DNA from: JAJPJE01 sp963848375 | Lineage (GTDB): Bacteria; Acidobacteriota; Terriglobia; Terriglobales; Acidobacteriaceae | Length of the DNA stretch: 64,000 bases | NCBI GenBank assembly: GCA_963848375.1 | Contig: CAWKDK010000030.1 | Coordinates: 1 to 64,000, forward strand | Direction of reading: 5' to 3' | Shown: in pieces, positions 9,293 to 18,206 of the stretch | Layout: every line of letters begins with the position of its first letter | Position numbering within the stretch: position 1 is the first letter of the stretch | Position numbers and translations under genes: made by a program | Notes under the pieces: model-generated | The model's input: only the letters and a program-made list of their open reading frames with translations | What the model was told of the DNA's origin: nothing | Databases searched by the model: none

Positions 9293-9767
9293 ATGTCACA
9301 AACCAGGACGAACTCAACCAAACCGCCGACCTTCGGAGCGCCCCAGTGCGCTCACATCAAAGCCGGAGGCGACCAGTGCCAACTCGCAGCGATGCGCGGA
9401 CAGCGCTTCTGCCACTTTCATTTCAATGTCCTCGAGAAAATCGGACGCTCTCCCGAGCAGCCCTGCGCGCTTCCCCGTGCTTGAGAACGCTGCCTCCGTG
9501 CAGCTGGCAGTCATGAACGTGATCGCGCGGCTTCTCAACAATCAAATCGAGACCAAAACCGCAGGCCTGATCCTCTACGGACTACAACTCGCCTCCGCCA
9601 ACATGGGACGCGAGCGCGAACTCTTTCCTCCCGAACCCGAAGAAGAAGAGGAAAGCAGCTGCCCATCTCTGGCGCAGATCCTCCTCGACCGCCTCCGCGA
9701 AGGTCCCGAGCCAATCCGCATCCGAACCTCCCAACTTCGAAGCTCCCATCGCTACACCGCTCACTAG
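9293..9767 (+). CDS. CxxC/H mini-protein with SLAQILLDRLRE tail (frameshifted)
   Basis: The N-terminus CAHIKAGGDQCQLAAMRGQR followed by FCHFH is a likely Zn site (C-x8-C-x10-C-x2-H) of the kind seen in short proteins found near phage terminase genes. The frame ends at 9484, but matching sequence continues in the +1 frame from about 9460 (PVLENAASVQLAVMNVIARLL) to 9767, including an acidic run and SSCPSLAQILLDRLRE. The same tail occurs in the gene at 42935 beside the terminase. About 155 aa when joined. Function unknown; possible phage or small-terminase origin is inference. Confidence 0.6.
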
Positions 9768-9790
9768 TGGCGAATAGAAATTTGCGGTGG

Positions 9791-10097
9791 CCCATTCAAG
9801 CCTTCAGTTGGCTTGAGTGGGGTAGCTGATTCCGATGGAGCCCGCTCGCCCTCGAGCGGGAAGCGCAGCCGGGGTCGGCTGCGCCACGCAAGTCGTGCCG
9901 AGACAGGCGGGATCGCCTGTCCCACATAAACAAAACCGGGCGGACAGGAATGTCCGCCCCACACAAACAAAAGCGCCCCACGCGAACTCAGACCCGGATG
10001 TGCGCTTGCCCACTCGAGGGCGAGTGGGCTCCATTGATTCGGTGAAAGATTTGTTGGAAGCGGGTGCCCCACACATCCTGCTGTTGGAATGTGTGGG
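9791..10097. repeat. Cluster of six hairpin elements
   Basis: Perfect stems in order: CCCATTCAAGCC/GGCTTGAGTGGG (9791-9821), CCCGCTCG/CGAGCGGG (9841-9860), GACAGGCG/CGCCTGTC (9902-9921), GGGCGGACA/TGTCCGCCC (9938-9959), CCCACTCG/CGAGTGGG (10009-10028) and CCCACACAT/ATGTGTGGG (10068-10097). Flanks recur elsewhere in the window. An additional GCGCAGCC/GGCTGCGC stem lies at 9863-9884. The cluster covers the open 3' end of the uppS frame. Confidence 0.9.
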
Positions 10098-10923
10098 AAT
10101 CGTCAGTCGCCGACGAACTCCGGCCGTCTCGGCTTGTGTTTCCGGCGCGGCTGCGAGCGCAGTTTCTTTTACTGCGCCGTAGCGTCGATCGCGGCGCGAG
10201 TACTCATCGAGAGCTTCGGCGAGATGCTCCTTCTTGAAGTCGGGCCACAGGACGGGCGTGAAATACAGCTCGGCGTAGGCGCATTCCCAGAGCATGAAGT
10301 CGCTGAGGCGCAATTCGCCGCTGGTGCGGATGAGCAGGTCCACATCCTTCACCTGGTCGCGATTGAGGGCGCTGAGCAAGGACTGGAAGCTCTGGCGATC
10401 GAGTTCGAAACGCGGCGTCGGCATCCGAATTCATCCTACGCTGCGCCTGGCGCGCGGCCTCGACGATGCTGTCGCGCGAGGAATAGTCGAGAGCGACGCG
10501 CAGGTGCAAGCGCTTCTCGTGGCGCGTGACCTCTTCGGAGTGCTCGATCTCCTTGACCAGCCATTGCGGAAGACGGTCGCGGCGTCCGATGACGCTGAGG
10601 CGCACGCCGTCTTTCAGGCAGCGTCCCATCTCCCAGCGAAGATAACGGTGGAACAGGCGCATGAGCGCCGAAACTTCCATCACCGGGCGCTGCCAGTTGT
10701 CGGAGGAAAACGCAAACACCGTGAGCGTGCCGATTCCCAGCTCGCGCGCAGCATCGGTGACGCGGCGCACCGCATGGGCTCCGGCGCGATGTCCGGCGAT
10801 ACGCGGCAGGCCGCGCTTCTTCGCCCAACGGCCATTGCCGTCCATGATGATGGCCACGTGCAGGCGGCGATCCAGCTCTGAAATTTGCGAGTTACCCTGT
10901 TCCATTTCGTTCTGTGAATCCAT
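9804..10923 (-). CDS. uppS: Undecaprenyl diphosphate synthase (frameshifted, repeat-derived tail)
   Basis: Cis-prenyltransferase making the C55 lipid carrier for peptidoglycan. Visible: IIMDGNGRWAKKRG with the catalytic Asp, RRVTDAARELGIGTLTVFAF, SSDNWQRP, and in the second frame DLLIRTSGELRLSDFMLWECAYAELYFTPVLWPDF. The break is at about 10425-10440, where the downstream frame is +1, so one extra base explains it. The conserved domain ends near 10150; the frame stays open another ~115 codons through the hairpin cluster, giving a tail (GTGDPACLGTTCVAQPTPAA) that is almost certainly repeat-encoded. Usual length is about 250 aa. Confidence 0.85.
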
Positions 10924-10985
10924 CTAGGTAGATGCCCCTATTCCTGTAATGAACTTTGCAAGGCAAAGCATGCAGGCAAATTTTT

Positions 10986-11396
10986 TTACTGCCGCGTTTT
11001 CTTGATCAGCTCTTCCATGCGATTGAGATATTGCTCGAGCGCGCGACGGCCGACGGCGGTCAGACGGTACTCGGTCTTGGGCATGCGTCCTTCGAAATAC
11101 TTTTCGCAGCGGATGTAGCTTGCTTCTTCGAGCTTGCGCGCATGCACGCTGAGATTTCCGTCAGTGGTGTTGAGCACCTTCTTGAGCTCGTTAAACGTAA
11201 GCGTCTCGTTCACTGCCAGCGCGCTGACGATTCCCAGCCGGATGCGCTCGTGGATGAGGGAATCGAAGTCGGGCCACTGGCCGTGATCAGATTGTTGCTC
11301 CGGCCTGACGCGAGATTCGCGCCCAGCCGAATCGATCTGCCGCTGCGCCTTTGCCCGCGATACCGGTTCCTGCCTAGCCACCGTGCCTCCTTGCAA
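10986..11396 (-). CDS. Winged-helix transcriptional regulator
   Basis: About 136 aa. The region after residue 45 matches small winged-helix regulators: RLGIVSALAVNETLTFNELK, NTTDGNLSVHARKLEEASYI, and a wing with KTEYRLTAVGRRALEQYL. The first 40 residues are charged and low-complexity, so an internal start is possible. It overlaps the 3' end of the upstream membrane-protein gene by about 20 bases; this regulator/membrane partner arrangement suggests local or shared control. Confidence 0.8.
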   Translation of the reverse strand: MQGGTVARQEPVSRAKAQRQIDSAGRESRVRPEQQSDHGQWPDFDSLIHERIRLGIVSALAVNETLTFNELKKVLNTTDGNLSVHARKLEEASYIRCEKYFEGRMPKTEYRLTAVGRRALEQYLNRMEELIKKTRQ

Positions 11397-11929
11397 TCAT
11401 CGTCCCGAACACAACGTGCAGGACGCCAAATCCCAGAACCATCCACCAGATCGCCCACGCCGCAGGAGTTATCAGCGCGAGCACGCCCAGAATAATGAAG
11501 CAGCTGCCCATCGCCGGAACGATGCGGACGGAAAACGATCCGCCGCTGACCACCGAGGTTCCGTAGAGCAGAAGCCACATCCCCGGAATCGCGTTCACCG
11601 CGCCGGCGCGAAACAGCACCGCGGTCAGGATGACGGCGACGACAATCGGGGGAAAGAAACTCAGCGCGAACTTGCGTCCCGGACCCGAGAACAACGGGAT
11701 TCCGGCGCGACGCGCCTTGCGCCGCATGGTCCACATCGCCACCGAGAAGGCGAGTACGGCGTCGATGAGCCAGACGGCCATCCAGCGTCCGAAGCTTGGT
11801 TGCATCGAGCGCTACCAGCGCCGCGAGCAGCGCCGTAATGCCCATCGCCGCAGTTCCCCAGCCCGGCACAGCCGTAAAGGAGCTGGAGTTTTCCATGGTG
11901 CGGCGAATGTACTGCAGGTCCTCCATCAT
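11374..11929 (-). CDS. Multi-TM membrane protein, partner of HTH regulator (frameshifted)
   Basis: Starts MMEDLQYIRRTMENSSSFTA with TM1 (MGITALLAALVAL), then shifts +1 near 11800 into QPSFGRWMAVWLIDAVLAFS and four more hydrophobic segments, ending IARRHGG. The joined protein is about 185 aa. I recall this arrangement with a winged-helix regulator in other Acidobacteriota; role unknown. The upstream start at 12007 is possible but adds a low-complexity leader. Confidence 0.65.
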
Positions 11930-12213
11930 GCTGGAGGGCGGCTCGCTCGAAGGGGAGTCGACGACGATGGGAACGCGTCGGACTCGGCATCGGCGAGAGC
12001 TTTGCATGCGGGGTAGAGTACAGTTCGGGGCTGGGGTAGTCAAGTACTTTGTGACGCAAAGTTGAGGCCCGGGTGATTGTGTTACTACCTTCTGGCCGAC
12101 GTTACCTTCGTACATTGCCCAGGGGGACAGGTGCGCCTACAGTGCTCTCAAGAGGCTGGCAGGTTCCTGGCATCCGTGTATGGTTGCTGCGCTCCTGATC
12201 CAAGAAGAGGGAT

Positions 12214-13239
12214 ATGAAACGCAAGGGGCTACGCAGATTTGCCGAAGTGAACAAGGAATGGTGGCTAGTCCTATCCCTGTTCCTGATTGCCGCGGTGCTG
12301 GACAGCATGGCGACACGGAACCAGATGATGTTGTGCCTGTACGTGCTGCCGACGATGTTTTCCGCGTACTTCTTCGGGCGGCGGCACGCGATCCACACGG
12401 CATTCGCGAGCATCTTTCTGGTCGTCCTGAGCTGGACGCTGAAGTCGCTGCTGTTTCACGGCAGCACCACTGAACTGCTCGAACATAACTGGTATGACCT
12501 GATCGTCTGGGGAACGGTGCTGGTGGCGCTGGCGTACTCGATGGGCACGCTGTTCCGCGAATTGCGCGAGATGTATGAAGGCATGCTGCTGATCCTGGGA
12601 CACCTGGTTTCGCGCGGCACGGATACACAAAAACGCGCACGCCAGCTTGCGTGGTTGGCGACCGCGATCGGACGCGAAGCGGGACTGTCAATGGAACGAC
12701 TGGTGGATATACAGTCGGCTGCATTGCTTCAGGAAATCGGGACGATGGAAATCAGCCGCGAAGTTCTGGCTAAGGCCGGGCGCTTGACGAGTGCGGAACG
12801 CGATGTTCTACCTGAGAAAGCGAGTACGGCCGCACGCACGCAACGCGAGGGGCTGCACTCGCTGAAGCGCGTGATTCCGATCATGCTTGCGGCTAATAAT
12901 GATGTGGATTACTACGCGGCCAGCAAGGCGGGAGCGTCGCTGGAATCGCGAGTCATGGCGATTGCCAACGAGTACAACAATTTGATCAGCGACGCGGAAA
13001 ACCGGAGCGCGCTCTCTCCGCACGTCGCCCGCAGCATCATCTTGCGGGCTGCGGGTACGCGCTACAGTTTCGACGTGGTGAACGCGTTCGTGGCAGCGTT
13101 CGATTCCGGCAGCCTGAACTGGACTGGCCGCGAACTGCCGAGTGCCAACGATTCCGCGCACGATAGCTACGAGCGGAAATTCGGCAAGCCCGGAGCGGAA
13201 GAAGAAACCAGCATCCGTCGCTCGCTGACACTGGCGTAG
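12214..13239 (+). CDS. Membrane protein with degenerate HD-GYP domain
   Basis: 341 aa: four or five hydrophobic segments in residues 18-115, then an HD-GYP-shaped domain (about 140-300). The fold signature is clear (GLSMERLVDIQSAALLQEIG, GRLTSAERDVL, FDVVNAFVAAF), but every metal-binding position has changed: HD is QE (residues 173-174), HHE is replaced by AANND, GYP by YYA, and the later VADxxD by IANEYN. It therefore should not hydrolyse cyclic-di-GMP and may act as a membrane sensor or scaffold. AGAGGG precedes the ATG. Confidence 0.8.
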   Translation: MKRKGLRRFAEVNKEWWLVLSLFLIAAVLDSMATRNQMMLCLYVLPTMFSAYFFGRRHAIHTAFASIFLVVLSWTLKSLLFHGSTTELLEHNWYDLIVWGTVLVALAYSMGTLFRELREMYEGMLLILGHLVSRGTDTQKRARQLAWLATAIGREAGLSMERLVDIQSAALLQEIGTMEISREVLAKAGRLTSAERDVLPEKASTAARTQREGLHSLKRVIPIMLAANNDVDYYAASKAGASLESRVMAIANEYNNLISDAENRSALSPHVARSIILRAAGTRYSFDVVNAFVAAFDSGSLNWTGRELPSANDSAHDSYERKFGKPGAEEETSIRRSLTLA

Positions 13240-13265
13240 GCGAGAGTGCGCCAGCGCGGCAGAGC

Positions 13266-13424
13266 TCAGGCTCTGGACGCAGCGCCTCGGACGAAGTGCA
13301 GAATCAGGGAGATGACTGCCAGGATCAGCAGCAGGTGAATCAGTCCACCGGCCACGTGAAACACTCCCCAGCCCAGAATCCACGCCACTAACAGAACTAC
13401 GAACAGAATTGTCCAAACGCTCAT
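13266..13424 (-). CDS. DUF5670 / lmo0937-type small membrane protein
   Basis: 52 aa: MSVWTILFVVLLVAWILGWG then two more hydrophobic stretches and a basic end (HFVRGAASRA). GGAGGAG lies two bases before the ATG. This matches the widespread ~50-residue lmo0937 family found in many phyla, function unknown, often stress-associated. Confidence 0.8.
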   Translation of the reverse strand: MSVWTILFVVLLVAWILGWGVFHVAGGLIHLLLILAVISLILHFVRGAASRA

Positions 13425-13514
13425 TGCTCCTCCTTTTGTGCAAGCACCGTGTTAGAGGGATTCACTTACGCCAGGGTTGCACCCCAGCTCACGTTGCGCG
13501 AATAGAATGAAGCG

Positions 13515-13736
13515 ATGATCAGTATTGGCAAGCTGCTGCTGATTTTCGGCGGAGTCCTCTTCTTGCTGGGCCTGATTGTTCTGCTGGCGGGAAGGTTGAA
13601 TTTCCCTCTGGGACGCCTGCCGGGCGACGTTGTCTTTCGCGGCAAGAATAGTGTCTTTTATTTTCCGCTGGCAACTTCGATTGTGTTGAGCATCTTGCTC
13701 TCGCTGATCTTCTACTTGATTGGCCGCTTCCGCTAG
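13515..13736 (+). CDS. DUF2905 membrane protein
   Basis: 73 aa with two TM helices separated by the family motif LNFPLGRLPGDVVFRGKNSVFYFPLATSIVLS. Function unknown; it lies directly upstream of xseA (20-base gap), so co-transcription is likely. Confidence 0.85.
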   Translation: MISIGKLLLIFGGVLFLLGLIVLLAGRLNFPLGRLPGDVVFRGKNSVFYFPLATSIVLSILLSLIFYLIGRFR

Positions 13737-13756
13737 CTCGCATTACACTGGACTCG

Positions 13757-15124
13757 ATGTCCCTGAGCGAACAACTAGGCTTTACCTTTCAAGCCACCCG
13801 GCGCATATGGACGGTGCGAGATTTGATGTCCGACTTACGGACACGAGTCGAACGCGAATACGCGGACGTGTGGGTGGAAGGCGAGATTTCGAATTTTCGC
13901 CCCGCCGACTCGGGTCATCTTTATTTCACGCTCAAGGACGACGGCGCTCAGATCCGCATTGTCATGTTTCGGTCGCAAGCGCGGCTGCTGCGATTCAAGC
14001 CGGAGAATGGCTTGCAGATCGTCGCTCGCGGGCGGGTCACGATCTATGAACCACGCGGCGAGATGCAGCTCTCGGCCGAGTACCTGGAGCCCAAGGGCGC
14101 TGGAGCCCTGCAGATTGCTTTCGAGCAGCTCAAAGCCAAGCTGGCGGCCGAAGGACTGTTCGATCAAGCCCGCAAGAAAGCGATTCCGGCGCTGCCACGG
14201 CGCATCGGGATTGTGACTTCGCCGCGAGGCGCTGCTATCCAGGACATCCTGAACATTCTGCGGCGGCGGCACGAGTCGGTGAACGTGCTGATCTTCCCTG
14301 CCCAGGTGCAGGGCGAAGCAGCTGCTGCGGAGGTCGGGGCCGGTGTTCGTTTCTTCAATCGCGCGAACAATGTGGATGTAATCCTGGTGGCGCGTGGCGG
14401 CGGCTCGCTGGAGGATCTGGCTGCGTTCAATGATGAGACGCTCGCGCGCACCGTGGCCGGATCGCGAATTCCGGTGATCTCGGCGGTGGGCCACGAAACG
14501 GATTTCACGATCGTTGACTTTGTTTCCGACCTGCGTGCTCCAACACCTTCGGCGGCTGCCGAACTGGTGATTCGTTCTCGCCAGGAGTTGGAGGATCAGG
14601 TTGAAAATCTGCGGCGGCGTCTCTCGCGCGCGACCCGTTACCAGCTACTTCACGCCAAGCAGTTGCTGACCGAACTCTCGCAGCACGGGGCGTTTGCCAG
14701 AATGCGAGACGCCATCTCTCGGCGTCAGCAGCGCACGGATGAACTGGTGTACCGGCTTCGAGAAGCACTGAACGTTCAGCTCCGCATACGGCATCGCCGT
14801 CTGGACGTGGCTTCGGCGCGTGTTCGCCATCACGATCTGCGCACCCGACTGGGATTCATCCGCAGCCAGTTGGAGACGCGGAGCGGTGCGCTCGCTTCCA
14901 CGATTCGGGCCCAGTTGCGGCAGCGGCATGCTCGCCTGGATCAGCTTGCGGCGCAGTTGAATGCGCTCTCTCCTACCAATATTCTTGAGCGTGGATATGC
15001 GTTGGTTTTCGACTCCGCCGGGAACCTGGTCAAGAATGCAAACCAAGTAAGTGCGGGAGAAGAGATTTCCGCCCGGCTCGCACATGGATCGGTGAAGGCC
15101 CGCGTCAACGAAGTGGAACGCTAG
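13757..15124 (+). CDS. xseA: Exodeoxyribonuclease VII large subunit
   Basis: 455 aa. N-terminal OB fold (VWVEGEISNFRPADSGHLYFTLKDD), catalytic region with RRIGIVTSPRGAAIQDIL, LVARGGGSLEDLAAFNDE and GHETDFTIVDFVSDLRAPTPSAA, then a long coiled coil rich in Arg/Gln, and the short terminal ILERGYALV motif. The enzyme degrades single-stranded DNA with XseB; xseB is not seen in this window. Full length. Confidence 0.95.
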   Translation: MSLSEQLGFTFQATRRIWTVRDLMSDLRTRVEREYADVWVEGEISNFRPADSGHLYFTLKDDGAQIRIVMFRSQARLLRFKPENGLQIVARGRVTIYEPRGEMQLSAEYLEPKGAGALQIAFEQLKAKLAAEGLFDQARKKAIPALPRRIGIVTSPRGAAIQDILNILRRRHESVNVLIFPAQVQGEAAAAEVGAGVRFFNRANNVDVILVARGGGSLEDLAAFNDETLARTVAGSRIPVISAVGHETDFTIVDFVSDLRAPTPSAAAELVIRSRQELEDQVENLRRRLSRATRYQLLHAKQLLTELSQHGAFARMRDAISRRQQRTDELVYRLREALNVQLRIRHRRLDVASARVRHHDLRTRLGFIRSQLETRSGALASTIRAQLRQRHARLDQLAAQLNALSPTNILERGYALVFDSAGNLVKNANQVSAGEEISARLAHGSVKARVNEVER

Positions 15125-15343
15125 AGTCTGGTTACTATCCATTTCGCCAAATAACTGTGCGTAAAAAATCCGTAAAAAACTGTCTCTACGTTATTGCTCC
15201 AGCAGCAGCTCTGGATTTCGATAGCGAATCATCCGGCATTGCGATAAATAACTAGGATCCGACCTCTTTGGGAGCGCTGTATTGGTTTCGGCTACGGCGG
15301 TTCAATGACCCAATCACCCAATCGCGGAGTGGCCCGGTAAGCT

Positions 15344-16555
15344 ATGCCAGCTAACGCCGACAGGTTTCTACTCGAACTCTTCGCGATTTTTGTCTGGGCG
15401 AAAGTCTTCGGAGAGGTGTTCGAGCAGTTCTCGCTACCAGGAGTTCTGGGCGAGATCCTGGCTGGCGTGTTCCTCGGACCGCACGCCACTCGCCTGGTGA
15501 TCCCTAGCGAATCCGTAGGGTCGCTGGCGGAAGTCGGCGCGATCTTTCTTCTGTTCACCGTAGGCCTGGAAACCCGACCATTGGAGCTGATTCGAGTCGG
15601 GCGCACTTCGATCCGCGTCGCGGTGGCGGGAATCGTGGCTCCGTTTGTGCTCGGCTTCGGCTACCTGATGTTGCGAGGGGAACCGAGTCACGAGTCCATC
15701 TTCGTCGCCGCTGCGATGATCGCCACCAGCGTGGGCATCACCGCACGCGTGCTGAGCGACCTCGGTGCGCTGAATACGCGCTCGGCGAAGATCATCCTCG
15801 GCGCGGCGGTTTTCGACGATATTCTCGGGATGATCGTGCTGACGATTGTTACCGGCGTGGCTTCCGGCGGAAGAGTGCAGTGGCTGCACATTGGTGTGCT
15901 GATTGCCGAAGCGCTGAGCTTTGCGTTCTTCATGATCTTTATTGGCCCGCGGATTGTGCGCGGGATGCGGCCGGGGCTGGAGCGCATGTCCACGCACGAC
16001 GCGCCTTTGATCCTGGCACTCGCGATTTGTCTCGGTCTCTCAGTTGCGGCGACCAAGATCGGCATGGCGGCCATCATCGGCGCCTTTTTCGCGGGACTGG
16101 TGTTCGCCGACTACGCTCCGGAGTGGGGGCTGGCGCCGCGCGCTCACGCGATTAACGAATTTCTCGCGCCATTCTTTTTCTTCATCATGGGGTCGCGCCT
16201 CGATCTCGCCATGTTCAACCGGTCGGTGCTGATTGACGCTGCGGTGATCTCCGTTTTGGCGATTATCTCGAAGGTGGTGGGCTGCGGACTTCCGGTGCTT
16301 TCCGAAGGACCTCGAGCCGCTCTGCAAGTGGGCATCGGCATGACGCCACGAGGCGAGGTTGCGCTCATCGTTGCTCTCATCGGCTTGCAGATGAACGTTA
16401 TTTCGCAGCAGGCATACGCCGTGGTAATCATCATGACCGCAGTGACAACGCTGTTCGCACCGCTCGTACTACGATATCTGTTCCGTGATGAGCCGACGGA
16501 CTCGACGCCTGCGCCGATGGACACGGAGGAAGTGGAACGCAGTCGCCTGGGCTGA
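15344..16555 (+). CDS. CPA2-type monovalent cation:proton antiporter
   Basis: 403 aa, about 12 hydrophobic segments. Family landmarks: LPGVLGEILAGVFLGP, LFTVGLETRPLEL, the ion-binding DDILGMIVL in TM5, and MTPRGEVALIVAL near the end. No RCK/TrkA-N domain follows, so this is the transport core only. Exchanges Na+ or K+ for H+ by family knowledge. Upstream spacer (15125-15343) has no clear gene. Confidence 0.9.
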   Translation: MPANADRFLLELFAIFVWAKVFGEVFEQFSLPGVLGEILAGVFLGPHATRLVIPSESVGSLAEVGAIFLLFTVGLETRPLELIRVGRTSIRVAVAGIVAPFVLGFGYLMLRGEPSHESIFVAAAMIATSVGITARVLSDLGALNTRSAKIILGAAVFDDILGMIVLTIVTGVASGGRVQWLHIGVLIAEALSFAFFMIFIGPRIVRGMRPGLERMSTHDAPLILALAICLGLSVAATKIGMAAIIGAFFAGLVFADYAPEWGLAPRAHAINEFLAPFFFFIMGSRLDLAMFNRSVLIDAAVISVLAIISKVVGCGLPVLSEGPRAALQVGIGMTPRGEVALIVALIGLQMNVISQQAYAVVIIMTAVTTLFAPLVLRYLFRDEPTDSTPAPMDTEEVERSRLG

Positions 16556-17094
16556 ACGGCGATTAGTCTGCCGGTGGCTCAATAAAGAGTAGGCAAAGTC
16601 AAGATGAAGGTAAGCCCGTGACCTTCCCACTCGTTGCTTCGCACGAGTGGGGCACCCGCTGCGGAACGGGTTTGCGCCCGGGTCTTTGGCCAATCAGTCG
16701 CCTGAAGGAAGAAGCTCGGCAAAGTCATCGAGTAAATTGGGTTCCTGGGCGCGACGGTGTACGCCGAGCCGTGCTGCTTCGATTGACTGCTCAAGTGCGA
16801 GATTTGCGTCCGTCGAGCAAAACGCGGGAGCGTTCCCCGAATCCTGTTGTACGTGGTTCCATATCATGTGGCACCCCATGCGTCATTAGACGGCGGGTTT
16901 CGCGCGGATACAATGGTGGGTAGTCCGCGATTGCTGGTCGCCCGAAACGGACTGGGCGTGCGCCGGGCCGCGCGAAGGGTGTGGAACATAGTGGCGCAGT
17001 CTCTCCTGAGTGGCAATCTCCCGTTCCCGACAGCTATCACCATACTAGAATTACTTCGCGATGTTGCCGCCTCAACTTCCATCTAATCTCGGCG
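16556..17094. other. Intergenic region with one hairpin element
   Basis: No gene that I can support. CCCACTCGT (16626-16634) pairs with ACGAGTGGG (16643-16651), followed by GCACCC, the shared 3' edge of the dispersed hairpins. The rest has short open frames on both strands without family likeness. Confidence 0.55.
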
Positions 17095-17454
17095 ATGCTG
17101 CTTTTGTATTTGGTACGATGCTGCGTGGCCTCCGTCTTTTGCTGCGGAAGCGGTGAGTTGGCTCACGGCAAACAGTTATGCAGTCCTCTGGACAGAGCTT
17201 TGGGCCTTGAACAATGGGTGCGTTTCCGGCTTGCCTATAGGACGCAGCGGCTTGCCAGAGGCCACGGTAACACGGTCAATCGTGCGCCAGGTGAGGAGTG
17301 GCAAGCATTCGTTCGCCGCTGCCGCGCGGAAACACTTGCCTACTTGCAATCGTTCAACCCCGCGGAAATCGGTGAAGGAGGCCATTTGTACTTCAACATC
17401 ACCTGGGTGAATGAAAAAGAGTTCGACAGCCCCATGTACGCTGAGCGGAGATAA
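17095..17454 (+). CDS. Hypothetical protein, uncertain
   Basis: About 119 aa from the ATG at 17095: a hydrophobic start (LLLYLVRCCVASVFCC) and a soluble part with EEWQAFVRRCRAETLAYLQS and GGHLYFNITWVNEKEFD. The latter half looks like real protein, but there is no Shine-Dalgarno and no recognised family. Confidence 0.35.
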   Translation: MLLLYLVRCCVASVFCCGSGELAHGKQLCSPLDRALGLEQWVRFRLAYRTQRLARGHGNTVNRAPGEEWQAFVRRCRAETLAYLQSFNPAEIGEGGHLYFNITWVNEKEFDSPMYAERR

Positions 17455-17718
17455 CCGTCATGAAAATCGCGATACCGCAATATCCAATTAGCTGGCGGTA
17501 CCAGCGGCTTTCGGGCAGTTGTCACCGAAACTCATCTGCAAATTGGTGTAGCGTATGTCAGTTTCAGGTGCTCGCAAAGGTGAGAAGAATGGAGAATACA
17601 ACGATCTCTTCGCCAGCAGAGCGCGTCTACGCTGCCGCGATAGCCATAATGGTGCCACTGTTTTTGGCAATCCTCGGGTTGAGTGGTACTTAAAAAGGAT
17701 GGCGTAGACACCGCACAG

Positions 17719-18006
17719 ATGAAAACGGAAGCAATGTATTGCCTCGCCTACATCGGTACCATTTCCGTCGCTGTTTGGGTCCGCAACTCCCTGCTTCGGA
17801 GATTGACTGCGGTGCTGGTGAGCGAACTCCTGCGTTCAGGACTTCGGTTTGGAGTTCCACTGTTCTTGTTCACGACCACCTTCAATTTCGTGTTTCCGTC
17901 TCAAATTAACTTCGCAGAGCACGTCGGCATCAACTTGATGCTTGCGCTGCTTGCTTCATGGGCATGGAGGCCCGAGCGCACAGAACACTTGAATTGTGCC
18001 GGATAG
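17719..18006 (+). CDS. Small membrane protein, uncertain
   Basis: 95 aa with two or three hydrophobic segments (YCLAYIGTISVAVWV, FGVPLFLFTTTFNFVF, INLMLALLASWAW). A 34-aa frame just upstream (17589-17693; AAAIAIMVPLFLAILGL) could be its N-terminal part in another frame. No family recognised. Confidence 0.4.
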   Translation: MKTEAMYCLAYIGTISVAVWVRNSLLRRLTAVLVSELLRSGLRFGVPLFLFTTTFNFVFPSQINFAEHVGINLMLALLASWAWRPERTEHLNCAG

Positions 18007-18206
18007 GTAGCGGTAGAGTCTCCCTAAGCTCTCCCTTTCCATTATCAACGACGCACCCGCACTGCCACGACACAAACCTGGCACTTCGTCATCTCCTGAA
18101 CCACAGCCTGCACCACTCCGCCGTTCGAGTGAAACAACCTATTGGAGCGGGAATCCGCTCTGCTGTACACTCACCCGTTTGCCACCTCATTCCTCCCAGG
18201 AGTGTC

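Noticed and set aside
9764..10072. Small open frames across the hairpin cluster (e.g. GHSCPPGFVYVGQAIPPV-like translations)
   Set aside because: These arise from the repeats themselves; the same peptides appear wherever the repeat occurs and lack ribosome sites.
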